33,446 nt of DNA from Parashewanella hymeniacidonis (GCF_016900895.1 NZ_JAFEUN010000051.1:1-33446); one strand, 5' to 3'; positions 8,074-17,367 are shown, counted from the stretch's first letter. Notes: a model not told the origin generated them from the letters alone. Translations and numbers: made by a program.

Positions 8074-8565
8074 ATGCAAAAAACGATGGAAAAGGTTCAG
8101 CCATGGTATAAACAATTTTGGCCATGGTTCCTTATTATCCTCCCTTTAATTGTCGTTGCTGCCAGTATTGCAACATTAATCATCGCAATAAAATACTCAG
8201 ATAATCTCGTTGTTGATGACTATTACAAAAAAGGCAAAGGTATTAATCTGGACAAGCATCGCGAGCAAAAAGCTCGAGCTATGGGACTCCAATTTTCAAT
8301 AACCGTTGAAGGCAACAAAGTTCTAATCAAACAGCATGGTGGTGAGCCTTATAAAGCTGCTTTGAATGTAGAGTTTTATCACCCAACCATTCAAGAGCGT
8401 GATTACAAAGAACTCGCTGTTGCAGACGGTAATTCAAATTATCGCATCACCTTTCCAAGACCAGTTCAAGGTGATTGGCAAATTCGCCTAGAAAGCTTTG
8501 ATCATACATGGAGATTGCAAAAGCGTTTCACATTAGACGATGGCGTAGAGCGTTGGTTAAATTAA
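8074..8565 (+). CDS. FixH/CcoH family cbb3 oxidase assembly protein
   Basis: The 163-residue membrane protein has one helix (about residues 15-37: WFLIILPLIVVAASIATLII), then the FixH-family signature VVDDYYKKGKGIN and a periplasmic beta-rich domain. FixH/CcoH proteins bind CcoP and are needed for stable assembly of cbb3 oxidase. AGGAAG about 6 bases before the first ATG supports this start. It opens the assembly cluster; ccoI follows after 22 bp. A ccoG/rdxA gene, which often stands in front of ccoH, is absent here. Confidence 0.9.
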   Translation: MQKTMEKVQPWYKQFWPWFLIILPLIVVAASIATLIIAIKYSDNLVVDDYYKKGKGINLDKHREQKARAMGLQFSITVEGNKVLIKQHGGEPYKAALNVEFYHPTIQERDYKELAVADGNSNYRITFPRPVQGDWQIRLESFDHTWRLQKRFTLDDGVERWLN

Positions 8566-8587
8566 TCTAGTTTTTGGATAAGCGTCT

Positions 8588-10978
8588 ATGAACAAAGAGC
8601 GTTGTTTTCATTGTAGTGAGCCTATTCCATCAGGCTCACAGTTTATTACCGTCATCGATGATGAGCCTCAAGAAATGTGTTGCCCTGGTTGCCAAGCGGT
8701 TTCACAAGCAATCATGGATGCGGGTTTAAAGAATTATTATAAATTTAGAACGGAACCTGGTGCTAAACAATCAGAGATTGTTCCTGAACAATTAAACAGC
8801 TTTAGTGCTTATGATCTTGAGGAAGTACAACAGGACTTTGTTTACAAAGATTCAGACGTTTCAAATGTTTCTTTGTCCATTGACGGCATTACTTGTGCAG
8901 CTTGTGCTTGGTTAATAGAGCACAAGTTAAAACAAGCCCAAGGCATTGTTACTATCAATGTCAACTCAACTACCCAGCGTGCTTTGCTTGCTTGGGATGC
9001 AAGTCAAATCAAGTTGAGCCAAATCTTGGCCATCATCGCTTCAATTGGCTACGTTGCAGCGCCTTATCAAGCGGATGAAGAAGAAGCTAAAGCTAAACGT
9101 AATAGTGGTCAATTTTTATTACGCTTAGGTCTTGCTGGCTTTTCTACAATGCAGGTAATGATGTTTGCATTGGCGCTTTATACTGGTTACTTCACTGATT
9201 TAGATAGCGAATTTAGAGACTACTTTCGCTGGGTAAGTATGATTTTTGCTGCACCAGTTGCTTTGTATTCAGCCCAACCGTTCTATTTTAGTGCGATACG
9301 CGCCCTCCTCTCGAAAAACATTAATATGGATGTCCCTGTATCTATTGCAATTGGTGGTGCATTCATCTCGAGTTGTGTGGCCACTTATAACGGAACTGGT
9401 GAAGTTTATTTTGAATCAGTTTCTATGTTCACCTTTTTCTTATTACTTGGTCGGTACTTTGAACAGAAAGCAAAACAAAAAGCTTCTGTTAACTCAAGTA
9501 ATTTGCACAAACTGGTACCGTTAACTGCACACCTCATCGATAGTGCAAACATTAAAGAAGTCGCTGCCAAACAATTAAAATTAGGCGATAGAATTTTGGT
9601 AAAGCCAGGTGATCTCGTTTCAGCTGACGGTATTGTTATTGATGGATTGTCGAGTATTAATGAATCCATGCTTACTGGTGAAAACTTACCGGTAAGTAAA
9701 AAAACTGGAGATAAAGTTTTTGCTGGAACCATTAATGTTGATCAACCACTTAAAGTTGAAGTTACCGCGATTGGCAAAGATCAATTTGTTGCTGAAATCA
9801 TCAGGCTACAAGAGGCTGCTTCTAACAACCGTCCTGCAATTTCATATTTGGTTGATAAACTATCAAGGTATTTCTCAACCGCAGTAATGTCATTAAGCTT
9901 CATCACTTATTTGGCCTGGCATTTCTTTATTTCACCAGACGATGCATTTTGGGTAACATTATCTGTACTCGTAGCTACCTGTCCTTGTGCATTAGCATTA
10001 GCCACTCCAACAGCTGTAACCTGTGCGATCTCGACGTTTACCAAGATGGGGATCATTACTCGAAAATCAGGGGTTTTTGAATTATTGCCACAGTTAACTA
10101 CGGTAATATTCGATAAAACAGGTACCCTCACCTATGGGGAATTAAAAATAGCTAACGTTAAAACTCTGGGTAATGAAACTGAAGAAGAAGTTTTAGCAAT
10201 TAGCGCAGCGCTTGAAAAAGAGTCATTACATCCTATTGCTCAGGTATTTTCACCTTATAACGTACCATCTGTGACTGCCGACTCAATTGAGCATGTTGTA
10301 GGCCAAGGGATTCGTGGATTAATTAAAGGCAACAGCTATTGTATCGGCAATGAGATACTCACAAATTCAGAGATTAAATCTGATACCAATCAATATATCT
10401 GGTTAGCAAAAAATGGACAGGTAATTGCCGAAATTACGTTACAAGATAAATTGCGTTCTGATGCGGCAGATACAGTAATAGAATCAAATAGACTGGGTTT
10501 AAGAACTTGCATCGCAAGTGGTGATAATTCTGGTCAAGTTCGAAAAGTTGCAGAAGACGTTTCTGTTGACGAGTCACATGCTGGGTTGTCACCCCAACAA
10601 AAGCTGGAACTTGTGCAGAATTTTCAAAAGCAAGGTCATAAAGTTGCCATGTTCGGTGATGGGATAAATGATGCACCTGTTCTAGCTGGCGCTGACTTAA
10701 GTATCGCAATGGGCAGTGGTACGGCTATCGCTAAAAACAGTGCCGACCTCATTCTGTTAGGCGATAAATTAAATCGTTTCATTCAAGCTATTTCTATTGC
10801 AAAGAAGACAACCAGTATTATTAAACAAAACCTGATGTGGGCGCTCGGTTACAACATTATTGTCCTGCCACTTGCTATGTCTGGTAATATTGCACCCTAT
10901 ATCGCAGCTATTGGTATGTCAGCAAGCTCGTTAATTGTAGTTTCAAATAGCTTAAGATTATTAAAGGATCCTTCATGA
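8588..10978 (+). CDS. ccoI: CcoI/FixI, copper-transporting P1B-type ATPase for cbb3 assembly
   Basis: This ATPase exports copper across the inner membrane for the CuB centre of cbb3 oxidase. It has 796 residues. An N-terminal Cys-rich region (CFHCSEP, then CCPGCQ at 31-35) typical of FixI is followed by a heavy-metal-associated domain with CAAC (Cys103, Cys106), then eight predicted helices. The TGE actuator motif is at 363-365, the CPC metal site at 465-467, DKTGTLT with phosphorylated Asp509, an HP motif (SLHPIAQ) and GDGINDAP. Its stop overlaps the ccoS start (ATGA at 10975). Confidence 0.96.
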   Translation: MNKERCFHCSEPIPSGSQFITVIDDEPQEMCCPGCQAVSQAIMDAGLKNYYKFRTEPGAKQSEIVPEQLNSFSAYDLEEVQQDFVYKDSDVSNVSLSIDGITCAACAWLIEHKLKQAQGIVTINVNSTTQRALLAWDASQIKLSQILAIIASIGYVAAPYQADEEEAKAKRNSGQFLLRLGLAGFSTMQVMMFALALYTGYFTDLDSEFRDYFRWVSMIFAAPVALYSAQPFYFSAIRALLSKNINMDVPVSIAIGGAFISSCVATYNGTGEVYFESVSMFTFFLLLGRYFEQKAKQKASVNSSNLHKLVPLTAHLIDSANIKEVAAKQLKLGDRILVKPGDLVSADGIVIDGLSSINESMLTGENLPVSKKTGDKVFAGTINVDQPLKVEVTAIGKDQFVAEIIRLQEAASNNRPAISYLVDKLSRYFSTAVMSLSFITYLAWHFFISPDDAFWVTLSVLVATCPCALALATPTAVTCAISTFTKMGIITRKSGVFELLPQLTTVIFDKTGTLTYGELKIANVKTLGNETEEEVLAISAALEKESLHPIAQVFSPYNVPSVTADSIEHVVGQGIRGLIKGNSYCIGNEILTNSEIKSDTNQYIWLAKNGQVIAEITLQDKLRSDAADTVIESNRLGLRTCIASGDNSGQVRKVAEDVSVDESHAGLSPQQKLELVQNFQKQGHKVAMFGDGINDAPVLAGADLSIAMGSGTAIAKNSADLILLGDKLNRFIQAISIAKKTTSIIKQNLMWALGYNIIVLPLAMSGNIAPYIAAIGMSASSLIVVSNSLRLLKDPS

Positions 10979-11166
10979 GCATAATTTATGTATTAATTCC
11001 TATTGCTATGCTCTTTGTAGCCATTGCTGTTGCTGTATTTTTCTGGGCTGTAAAGTCAGAACAGTTCGATGACTTGAACCGTCAGGGATCATCCATTTTA
11101 TTTGAAGATGATGCTGAAGAAGCGCCTTCACATTCGCAACATCAAAAAGAAAAACTAGATGACTGA
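10975..11166 (+). CDS. ccoS: CcoS, cbb3 oxidase maturation protein
   Basis: A 63-residue protein with one N-terminal membrane helix (IIYVLIPIAMLFVAIAVAVF), then the CcoS signature FFWAVKSEQFDDLNRQG and ILFEDD, and an acidic tail. CcoS/FixS is needed to insert cofactors into cbb3 oxidase. Its start overlaps the ccoI stop by four bases, and its end overlaps the next gene by eight, so the three are tightly coupled. Confidence 0.94.
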   Translation: MSIIYVLIPIAMLFVAIAVAVFFWAVKSEQFDDLNRQGSSILFEDDAEEAPSHSQHQKEKLDD

Positions 11167-11851
11167 TTATGGATTACTTGGAGCGTTCATTGTTGGTTTG
11201 ATGGGCGCTGGCCATTGTGTTGGCATGTGTGGTGGTTTAGTCGCATCATTTGCTTCACAACAGTCTGCGATAAAGATTGGTGAAAACCTACTTCTCAAAC
11301 AGCTTAAATTGCAATTTTCCTACAATTTTGGCCGTATTGTCAGTTACTCAATTGCAGGTGCCCTATTGGGCGGTTCAGCTGCGACGCTCTCTCACCTTTT
11401 TAATGTTGATGATTATTTGGTCTGGTTGCGAGTTTTCGCTGGTATCATGATGATCGTTACTGGATTATATATTGCGCAGTTATGGTTTGGTTTAACGAGA
11501 ATAGAATTTATTGGTAAATACTTGTGGTCAAAAATAGGCCCAACAGCATCAAAGTTTTTACCAATACAAACACCTAAAAAAGCGGTCATTGCAGGCATGA
11601 TATGGGGTTGGTTACCTTGTGGATTGGTTTACTCCACACTAACCTGGTCTGTAGCATCAGGATCAGCTGTATCGGGCGCTTTAATCATGTTTTGCTTTGG
11701 ATTAGGAACCTTTCCTGCAATGCTATCTACAGGAATGGCGGCAAAAACCTTAGCAACTTGGATACAAAAAAAATCAGTCCGTGTGATCAGCGGTATCTTC
11801 ATCATTTTGTTTGGAATTCAAACTTTATATGTTGCATATAATCAAATATAA
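11159..11851 (+). CDS. TauE/SafE (UreH-like) family membrane protein linked to cbb3 assembly
   Basis: The 230-residue protein has about six membrane segments. It opens with MGAGHCVGMCGGLVAS (GHCxGMCGG at 18-26), the signature of the UreH-like/TauE-SafE membrane family. His19, Cys20 and Cys24 lie in the first helix and could bind a metal or thiol. The substrate is unknown; the name sulfite exporter is only a family label. It overlaps ccoS by eight bases and precedes fnr. The same order is known in Shewanella-type genomes, so a role in copper delivery or thiol handling during cbb3 maturation is a fair inference but unproven. Confidence 0.85.
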   Translation: MTDYGLLGAFIVGLMGAGHCVGMCGGLVASFASQQSAIKIGENLLLKQLKLQFSYNFGRIVSYSIAGALLGGSAATLSHLFNVDDYLVWLRVFAGIMMIVTGLYIAQLWFGLTRIEFIGKYLWSKIGPTASKFLPIQTPKKAVIAGMIWGWLPCGLVYSTLTWSVASGSAVSGALIMFCFGLGTFPAMLSTGMAAKTLATWIQKKSVRVISGIFIILFGIQTLYVAYNQI

Positions 11852-11956
11852 GCGTTAGATAATTGTTATAAACACTTGATGATCTCGGCGCTTGCAGGCA
11901 TCATATGCTCATTTTGACACTGTACCTAAAATTAGTTTTTAGATTGTGAGAATGAA

Positions 11957-12706
11957 ATGCCTCTTGATATAAAAAAACCAAAAAAAAGCAGTTCTGGCTG
12001 TACGATTCATTGTCATGATTGCAGCATGAGTACACTGTGCATCCCTGTTGCTTTAAATAGTAATGAGCTTGACCAATTAGACGATATCATTGAACGAAAA
12101 AAACCCATTCAAAAAGGTGAATTGATATTTAAGTCTGGGGATGAACTAAAATCTTTATTTGCTATCCGCTCAGGTACAATTAAAAGTTATACCATCACTG
12201 AACAGGGTGAAGAGCAAATCACTGGCTTCCATCTTGCTGGCGATGTAGTTGGTTTTGATGGAATTAGTTCAAATAGTCACCAAAGTTTTGCTCAGGCTCT
12301 AGAGACATCTATGGTTTGTGAGCTTCCATTTACTACTCTAGATGACCTTTCCGCTACAATGCCAAAGCTACGTCAACAGATCATGCGTTTGATGAGCAGT
12401 GAAATAATGAATGACCAAGACATGATTCTATTACTTAGTAAGAAAAGCGCTGAAGAGCGTTTAGCTGCGTTTATCAGTAATCTTGCTACTCGTTTTGGAA
12501 ATCGTGGTTTCTCACAGAAAGAGTTCCGTCTTACGATGACACGTACAGATATTGGTAATTACCTCGGGTTGACCGTTGAAACTATTAGCCGTATTTTAGG
12601 TCGCTTTCAAAAGTCTGAACTTATCGAAGTTAATGGAAAGTATATTACTATCAAGAGCTTCAATGAGCTTAAAGAGCTTGCAGGAACGGCTAGAATTGGT
12701 CGATAA
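11957..12706 (+). CDS. fnr: FNR/EtrA, oxygen-sensing [4Fe-4S] transcription regulator
   Basis: FNR dimerises when its oxygen-labile [4Fe-4S] cluster is intact and switches on anaerobic and microaerobic genes. It has 249 residues. The cluster ligands match E. coli: Cys19, Cys22 and Cys28 in [16 protein letters not shown], plus Cys121 (MVCELPF). A cyclic-nucleotide-binding fold spans about 30-150. The C-terminal helix-turn-helix reads [19 protein letters not shown], nearly identical to E. coli FNR, so it should bind TTGAT-N4-ATCAA. A nearby ATG at 11952 is out of frame. A TTGACA at 11914-11919 may be a -35 element. Box candidates lie before ccoN and uspE. Confidence 0.97.
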   Translation: MPLDIKKPKKSSSGCTIHCHDCSMSTLCIPVALNSNELDQLDDIIERKKPIQKGELIFKSGDELKSLFAIRSGTIKSYTITEQGEEQITGFHLAGDVVGFDGISSNSHQSFAQALETSMVCELPFTTLDDLSATMPKLRQQIMRLMSSEIMNDQDMILLLSKKSAEERLAAFISNLATRFGNRGFSQKEFRLTMTRTDIGNYLGLTVETISRILGRFQKSELIEVNGKYITIKSFNELKELAGTARIGR

Positions 12707-12719
12707 AGCTACCCTATCT

Positions 12720-12733
12720 TTGATTTAAGACAA
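12720..12733 (+). promoter_or_regulatory. possible FNR half-matched box upstream of uspE
   Basis: TTGAT-TTAA-GACAA has a perfect left half and three of five bases in the right half. A CATAAT -10-like hexamer at 12767-12772 would put the box near -52, not a canonical FNR position. A weak candidate. Confidence 0.3.
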
Positions 12734-12772
12734 GAACACATCTTTTTAATTCGTTTTCGTTACCCTCATAAT

Positions 12773-12812
12773 GATTAGTTTGTTTGAACGCAAGCTAATC
12801 TATGTTATTTTT
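12773..12812 (+). terminator. hairpin and T-rich tract between fnr and uspE
   Basis: GATTAGTTTG (12773-12782) pairs with CAAGCTAATC (12791-12800), nine Watson-Crick pairs plus one G-U, with an 8-nt loop. A T-rich stretch follows after about five bases (to 12812). It may be the fnr terminator or a leader structure of uspE, which starts 45 bases downstream of the stem. Confidence 0.5.
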
Positions 12813-12844
12813 TAAGTATCTTAGATTATTAATGAGGGTATCTT

Positions 12845-13774
12845 ATGAAGGAATATAAGAAGTTATTAGTTGTTTTAGATCCTACAGCGGAACATCAAGT
12901 CTCACTAAAAAGATCAATTGAGCTCGCACAAAAAAACTCATCAAAAATTACCGTTTTTCTCTCTATTTTTGACTTTTCTTATGAAATGACTTCGATTCTC
13001 TCATCCGAAGAACGTGAAGCCATGCGTCAAGGCGTTATCGATCAAAGAAAAGCGTGGATTAATGATTTAATCGAACCATATAAATCAGAAGGGTTAGACA
13101 TTTCCCCTTGTGTGGTTTGGCATAACCGCCCTTTTGAAAGCATTATCGAACACGCTATTGAAAATGAATGTGACCTCATTATCAAAGGTACTCACGAGCA
13201 TGATAAGTTAAAATCTGTTATTTTCACGCCTACAGATTGGCATTTAATTCGTAAAGCACCGCAGCCCGTACTTTTAGTAAAAGAACACGAATGGCCTGTG
13301 AGCGGAAAGGTGTTATGTGCAGTCAATACTGGTGATGAAGATCAAGCTCATCAATCTTTGAATAATGAAATTATTTTGTATGGTCAGTATTTAGCGTCTA
13401 AATTCAATTCAGAGTTGCACCTTGTAAATGCTTATCCTGGAACACCGGTAAATATATCAATTGAGCTACCCGACTTTGATGCGTTTACGTATAACGAGTC
13501 GATGCGTACGCAACATGAAAAGCAACTAACAGAAATTGCATCGAGTCATAGTATTTCAAGCGAATTTTGCCATGCTAGAGAAGGCTTACCTGAAGATGTG
13601 ATTCCTGAATTAGCTGAAGAGTTAGATGCTGAGCTTGTGATACTAGGAACGGTTGGTAGAACAGGTATTTCAGCCGCTCTGATTGGCAATACGGCTGAGC
13701 ATGTCATCGATAATATCAATTGTGACCTATTAACATTAAAGCCTGAAGGATATAAATCACCTTTAGAAAGTTAA
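12845..13774 (+). CDS. uspE: UspE, tandem universal stress protein
   Basis: A 309-residue protein with two universal stress protein domains (about 1-150 and 155-305). The second keeps the nucleotide-binding glycine pattern G-T-V-G-R-T-G ... G-N-T ([20 protein letters not shown]); the first has GTHEHDKL in its place and is degenerate. UspE in E. coli is linked to motility, adhesion and stress survival and also lies next to fnr. A GAGGG ribosome site precedes the ATG. It is followed by the hairpin at 13818-13850. Confidence 0.93.
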   Translation: MKEYKKLLVVLDPTAEHQVSLKRSIELAQKNSSKITVFLSIFDFSYEMTSILSSEEREAMRQGVIDQRKAWINDLIEPYKSEGLDISPCVVWHNRPFESIIEHAIENECDLIIKGTHEHDKLKSVIFTPTDWHLIRKAPQPVLLVKEHEWPVSGKVLCAVNTGDEDQAHQSLNNEIILYGQYLASKFNSELHLVNAYPGTPVNISIELPDFDAFTYNESMRTQHEKQLTEIASSHSISSEFCHAREGLPEDVIPELAEELDAELVILGTVGRTGISAALIGNTAEHVIDNINCDLLTLKPEGYKSPLES

Positions 13775-13788
13775 AGCCAGTTTACCTC

Positions 13789-13817
13789 TTTACCCGCTGT
13801 TGCTTTATTGGAATAAT
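13789..13817 (+). promoter_or_regulatory. probable ttcA promoter
   Basis: TTTACC at 13789-13794 and AATAAT at 13812-13817, 17 bp apart, make a good sigma70 promoter, with the predicted start near 13824. Transcription from here would begin at the end of the left arm of the terminator hairpin, so the ttcA message would not fold that hairpin. Confidence 0.55.
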
Positions 13818-13850
13818 ACGCGCCTAAAATTAGCTGAAGGCGCGTTTTTT
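13818..13850 (+). terminator. Rho-independent terminator abutting the ttcA start codon
   Basis: ACGCGCC (13818-13824) pairs perfectly with GGCGCGT (13839-13845), followed by TTTTTT to 13850. The ATG of ttcA begins at 13851. The GAAGG that would serve ttcA as ribosome site (13836-13840) is partly in the right arm. Read-through from uspE would thus end here and also hide the ribosome site. Confidence 0.8.
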
Positions 13851-14804
13851 ATGTCAGTAGACACACAAGAAGTAACAATAGAAGCAAAAAAACAACAAAC
13901 TAGAATGAATAAGTTGCAGAAACGGCTGCGTCGTGAGGTTGGTACTGCAATTGCTGACTACAACATGATCGAAGACGGTGATCGCGTTATGTGTTGTCTT
14001 TCTGGTGGCAAAGACAGTTATGCCATGTTGGACATTCTTTTAAACCTTCAGCAAAGAGCACCAATTAGCTTTGAGATACTCGCCGTTAATTTAGACCAAA
14101 AGCAGCCAGGCTTTCCTGAAGATGTATTGCCAAATTACCTCGACTCTCTAGGTATTGCTTACCATATACTTGAGAAAGACACCTATTCGATCGTCAGAGA
14201 AAAAATTCCAGAAGGTCAAAAGACTTGTTCGTTATGTTCTCGTTTACGTCGAGGGACTTTATATGGTTTTGCGCAGCATATAGGTGCAACAAAGATTGCG
14301 CTCGGTCATCATAGAGATGACATTATTGAAACGATGTTTTTGAATATGTTTTATGGTGGAAAAATGAAAGCGATGCCACCTAAGCTGTTATCAGATGATG
14401 GTGCAAATGTTGTGATTCGTCCATTAGCTTACTGCCGTGAAAAAGATATCGCTGAGTATGCGACATTAAAGCAATTTCCGATTATCCCTTGTAATTTGTG
14501 TGGCTCCCAAGAAAATCTAAAACGTCAAGAAGTAAAAGACATGCTAACGCTATGGGATAAACAACAACCAGGGCGCATAGAAACGATATTTACTGCTATG
14601 CAAAACACTGCGCCGTCACAAGGCGTTGATCGAAACCAATTCGACTTCTTATCGTTAAAGCAGGACCCTGATGCAACTACTAAGGATGGTTTTGTTGCTG
14701 AAGCCGATTTACCAGCTTTTGACTTTGTTGATGTGAATAATAATGGACACATTAATTTAGAGGACACACAGCGGATTGATGTTGTTAATACATTTACACC
14801 ATAA
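13851..14804 (+). CDS. ttcA: TtcA, tRNA 2-thiocytidine(32) synthetase
   Basis: TtcA is an ATP-dependent iron-sulfur enzyme that thiolates cytidine 32 in certain tRNAs. From the ATG at 13851 it has 317 residues. The PP-loop is SGGKDS at 51-56. Cluster cysteines are in CSLC (126-129) and PCNLCGSQ (214-217), both CxxC as the family requires. An upstream in-frame ATG at 13800 would run through the terminator hairpin and add a non-conserved stretch, so I chose 13851. The C-terminal tail is unusual: residues 294-305 form an EF-hand-like loop ([12 protein letters not shown]). Confidence 0.95.
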   Translation: MSVDTQEVTIEAKKQQTRMNKLQKRLRREVGTAIADYNMIEDGDRVMCCLSGGKDSYAMLDILLNLQQRAPISFEILAVNLDQKQPGFPEDVLPNYLDSLGIAYHILEKDTYSIVREKIPEGQKTCSLCSRLRRGTLYGFAQHIGATKIALGHHRDDIIETMFLNMFYGGKMKAMPPKLLSDDGANVVIRPLAYCREKDIAEYATLKQFPIIPCNLCGSQENLKRQEVKDMLTLWDKQQPGRIETIFTAMQNTAPSQGVDRNQFDFLSLKQDPDATTKDGFVAEADLPAFDFVDVNNNGHINLEDTQRIDVVNTFTP

Positions 14805-14820
14805 TTGATTCTAAAAAAGA

Positions 14821-14848
14821 AAAGTCCTTTTAAACAAAGGACTTTTTA
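14821..14848. terminator. bidirectional terminator between ttcA and pdxH
   Basis: AAAAGTCCTTT (14821-14831) and AAAGGACTTTT (14837-14847) form a perfect 11-bp stem with a TAAAC loop. A and T tracts flank both sides, so it can stop transcription from both convergent genes. Confidence 0.92.
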
Positions 14849-14860
14849 TATATAGGATTC

Positions 14861-15496
14861 TTAAGGTGCTAACCTATCAATATTCCAATTGTCATGGTCT
14901 TTTGTATATATAAATCGGTCATGCAAGCGATGTTCTCCGCCTTGCCAAAATTCAATTGATTCAGGTTTAACAATATATCCACCCCAGAATTTAGGTAAAG
15001 GTACATCTCCGTCTGCGAACTTTTGCTTCATTTCTTTGAATTTTATTTCTAGAGCCTGTCTTGCTGTTAGCTTATGTGACTGCTTTGAAACCCATGCTGC
15101 AATCTGACTTTCTTTAGGACGAGATACAAAATATTTTAATACTTCAGCAGTGGAAAGCTTTGTTGCGTGGCCGGTTATCGCAACTTGTCGTTCAATATTA
15201 TGCCAAGGAAATAATAAATTAACCTTGTTATTGCCTTCTAAATGTTGGGCTTTACGACTTTCTAAGTTGGTAAAAAATACAAATCCATTTTTATCGAAGC
15301 GCTTGAGCAGAACAATACGCTGGTATGGTTGACCATTATCATCGACTGTTGCTACAACCATTGCAGTAGGATCAAGCAGTTGTATGTCTTTAGCTTGCGT
15401 CATCCATTTTTCAAACAAAGCAAAAGGCTCATTTGGTAGGTCTGAACTGCGCAACCCACCTTTTAGATACTCACGACGAACCTCAGATAAATCCAT
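14861..15496 (-). CDS. pdxH: PdxH, pyridoxamine/pyridoxine 5'-phosphate oxidase
   Basis: PdxH is an FMN enzyme that oxidises PNP or PMP to the cofactor pyridoxal 5'-phosphate. It has 211 residues (E. coli 218). The N-terminal [16 protein letters not shown], the FMN-binding [24 protein letters not shown], and the C-terminal signature PKFWGGY with [14 protein letters not shown] and IDRLAP are all present. It starts 5 bp after the speB stop, so it is the last gene of the polyamine operon. The link is sensible because SpeA needs PLP. Confidence 0.96.
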   Translation of the reverse strand: MDLSEVRREYLKGGLRSSDLPNEPFALFEKWMTQAKDIQLLDPTAMVVATVDDNGQPYQRIVLLKRFDKNGFVFFTNLESRKAQHLEGNNKVNLLFPWHNIERQVAITGHATKLSTAEVLKYFVSRPKESQIAAWVSKQSHKLTARQALEIKFKEMKQKFADGDVPLPKFWGGYIVKPESIEFWQGGEHRLHDRFIYTKDHDNWNIDRLAP

Positions 15497-15501
15497 ACTA
15501 C

Positions 15502-16434
15502 TTATTCCTTAATTAAATCTTTACCTAATGCCCATATATGAAGCATATCTAAACCAAGTGTAGCACCTGCTAACGCCGTTATTTCTGAAGAGTCATAGGC
15601 AGGAGCAACTTCGACCACGTCCATTCCAACAATGTTTAGACCTTGCAAGCCTCTAACGATTTTAAGAGCTTTATCACTGCTTAAACCGCCACACACTGGT
15701 GTACCTGTACCAGGAGCAAAAGCAGGATCGATACAATCTATATCAAAAGTAAGATAAACAGGAAGATCACCCACTCGTGATTTTACTTGATTTACAATAT
15801 CTTCAACGGTTAAGTCATTCGCTGTTCCAGCATCAATGACTTTGAATTTATGGTTTTTATAATTGTATTCAGTTCGAATGCCAATTTGAACTGAATGCTC
15901 TGGGTCTATAATGCCCTCATTTGGAGCATGATAGAACATAGTACCATGATCATACTTACTGCCCTGATCATAGGTATCAGTGTGCGCATCAAAATGAATA
16001 AGTGCCATTTTGCCATGCTTCTTAAAATGCGCTCTTAAAAGCGGTAATGTAACAAAGTGATCGCCGCCAAAACTTAATAGTGCTTTATTCGACTCAACAA
16101 TTTTCGTGGCAAAGTCTTCAACCCTTTGGGTAAAGTCTTCTGAGTCACCATAATCAAAAACAAGATCTCCTGCATCAACGATGGAGATATATCGACTTAA
16201 ATTAAACTGCCAAGGCCAACGTTTTGCTTCCCAAGCTAGATTAGTTGATGCATTACGTATTGCGCCTGGGCCCATTCTTCCACCAGATCGCCCTGTCGTA
16301 GCCATATCAAATGGTAAGCCTAATACCACAATATCTGCATCACTTTCTAGTGGTTTGAAATCAAGAGGTTGACGCAAATAACCGAATGCATTTGAGTACA
16401 ACGAATAATCTGGTTTATCTGCTAAGGTTGTCAT
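15502..16434 (-). CDS. speB: SpeB, agmatinase
   Basis: Agmatinase hydrolyses agmatine to putrescine and urea at a binuclear Mn centre. It has 310 residues, ureohydrolase fold. Metal ligands are His126 (GGDHF), Asp149, His151 and Asp153 (HFDAHTD), Asp231 and Asp233 (DIDCIDP). [11 protein letters not shown] at 181-191 matches agmatinases rather than arginases. It lies 42 bp after the AdoMetDC gene and 5 bp before pdxH, and takes the product of SpeA from the same operon. Confidence 0.95.
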   Translation of the reverse strand: MTTLADKPDYSLYSNAFGYLRQPLDFKPLESDADIVVLGLPFDMATTGRSGGRMGPGAIRNASTNLAWEAKRWPWQFNLSRYISIVDAGDLVFDYGDSEDFTQRVEDFATKIVESNKALLSFGGDHFVTLPLLRAHFKKHGKMALIHFDAHTDTYDQGSKYDHGTMFYHAPNEGIIDPEHSVQIGIRTEYNYKNHKFKVIDAGTANDLTVEDIVNQVKSRVGDLPVYLTFDIDCIDPAFAPGTGTPVCGGLSSDKALKIVRGLQGLNIVGMDVVEVAPAYDSSEITALAGATLGLDMLHIWALGKDLIKE

Positions 16435-16476
16435 TGCTGCTCCTAAATCTCTTTACTTGTGTAAATAAAAGAAATT

Positions 16477-17367
16477 CTATTTTTCTGTTGCTTGATAATG
16501 GAGATATTTTACATTAATTCCATTCTCAGAAGTTATTTCTGCAATGGTATGTTTATCAAGGTTAAAATAAGTGTGAGGTAAGTTGGTATTAATAAATATA
16601 CTATCCCAAAATTTTGGATTTAGATTTACTAATAGCTTCTGAACGATCTGCTGATATCTTTCTGTGTCAGACAAGTTTGTCTCAAAGGTTACGAATGAAT
16701 TAGGTACTTGAGGTGTGACATGAATAGTAAAATATTCGTCCTCTTTTATCCCATTTATAGAGTAACCAAAAGGTGAAAATAAATAGTCATCGATAAGGTA
16801 GTCTTTAAATAACACATCAATTTCAAGTAGCGCTCTGATGAACCTTTTATCAACATTAGTTTCAGTCAAATTACAAATAGCCTTTGTATCAATGTCATAC
16901 ATCAATAATTCGAAACATTGAAATTGTTTATTTGGGTTATGTACGAATAAATGGTGACAATGAGAATCTACTGTTTGAATACGATAAAAAGATCCACTTA
17001 ATTGTTTTTGTAATACTTCAATATCTTGCTGGAATGTCGTTTTTTGCAGCTCGGGGCTAACTTCATTCTTCCTTTGGTAAATCAAAGAATCAAATACTTT
17101 TACACCGAGCTCATCGATAAGCACTTGAATAGAATTAATTAAAATAGTACGGCCACATGTAATCATCAGGACTTCTTTATCCCAGACGAACAAACTCGAT
17201 TCACTTAATATATATGCATCACAGTGATCATTACTTATCACAGATATGATTTCTGCGTTAGCTCGATTAACGACAAGCTGCCAAAAATCAAACCCTAGTG
17301 CTCTTAAAGACACATTAGGCTCAGATACTGTAAGTTTTAATTTTTTTTCTGTTCCTTCAAAAAACAT
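16477..17367 (-). CDS. S-adenosylmethionine decarboxylase, eukaryotic type
   Basis: This pyruvoyl enzyme makes decarboxylated AdoMet, the aminopropyl donor for spermidine. The 296-residue sequence resembles human/plant AdoMetDC, not the short bacterial SpeD. FFEGTEK (residues 2-8) carries the catalytic glutamates. LSESSLF (54-60) is the self-cleavage site, predicted between Glu56 and Ser57, with Ser57 becoming the pyruvoyl group. Cys71 (ITCGRT) matches human Cys82. GYSINGIKEDEYFTIHVTP contains Ser203 and His216, matching human Ser229 and His243. VTFETNLS also matches. It is shorter than the human protein (334). It sits between speA and speB. No spermidine synthase gene is in this window. A changed substrate cannot be excluded from sequence. 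Confidence 0.9.
   Translation of the reverse strand: MFFEGTEKKLKLTVSEPNVSLRALGFDFWQLVVNRANAEIISVISNDHCDAYILSESSLFVWDKEVLMITCGRTILINSIQVLIDELGVKVFDSLIYQRKNEVSPELQKTTFQQDIEVLQKQLSGSFYRIQTVDSHCHHLFVHNPNKQFQCFELLMYDIDTKAICNLTETNVDKRFIRALLEIDVLFKDYLIDDYLFSPFGYSINGIKEDEYFTIHVTPQVPNSFVTFETNLSDTERYQQIVQKLLVNLNPKFWDSIFINTNLPHTYFNLDKHTIAEITSENGINVKYLHYQATEK

Noticed and set aside
12720-12733. strong FNR control of uspE
   Set aside because: Only 8 of 10 bases match and the spacing to the -10 candidate is wrong, so I keep it only as a weak site.
13800-13850. upstream ATG for ttcA
   Set aside because: Translation from 13800 would cross the GC-rich terminator hairpin and start upstream of the predicted promoter output; the extra residues are not TtcA-like.
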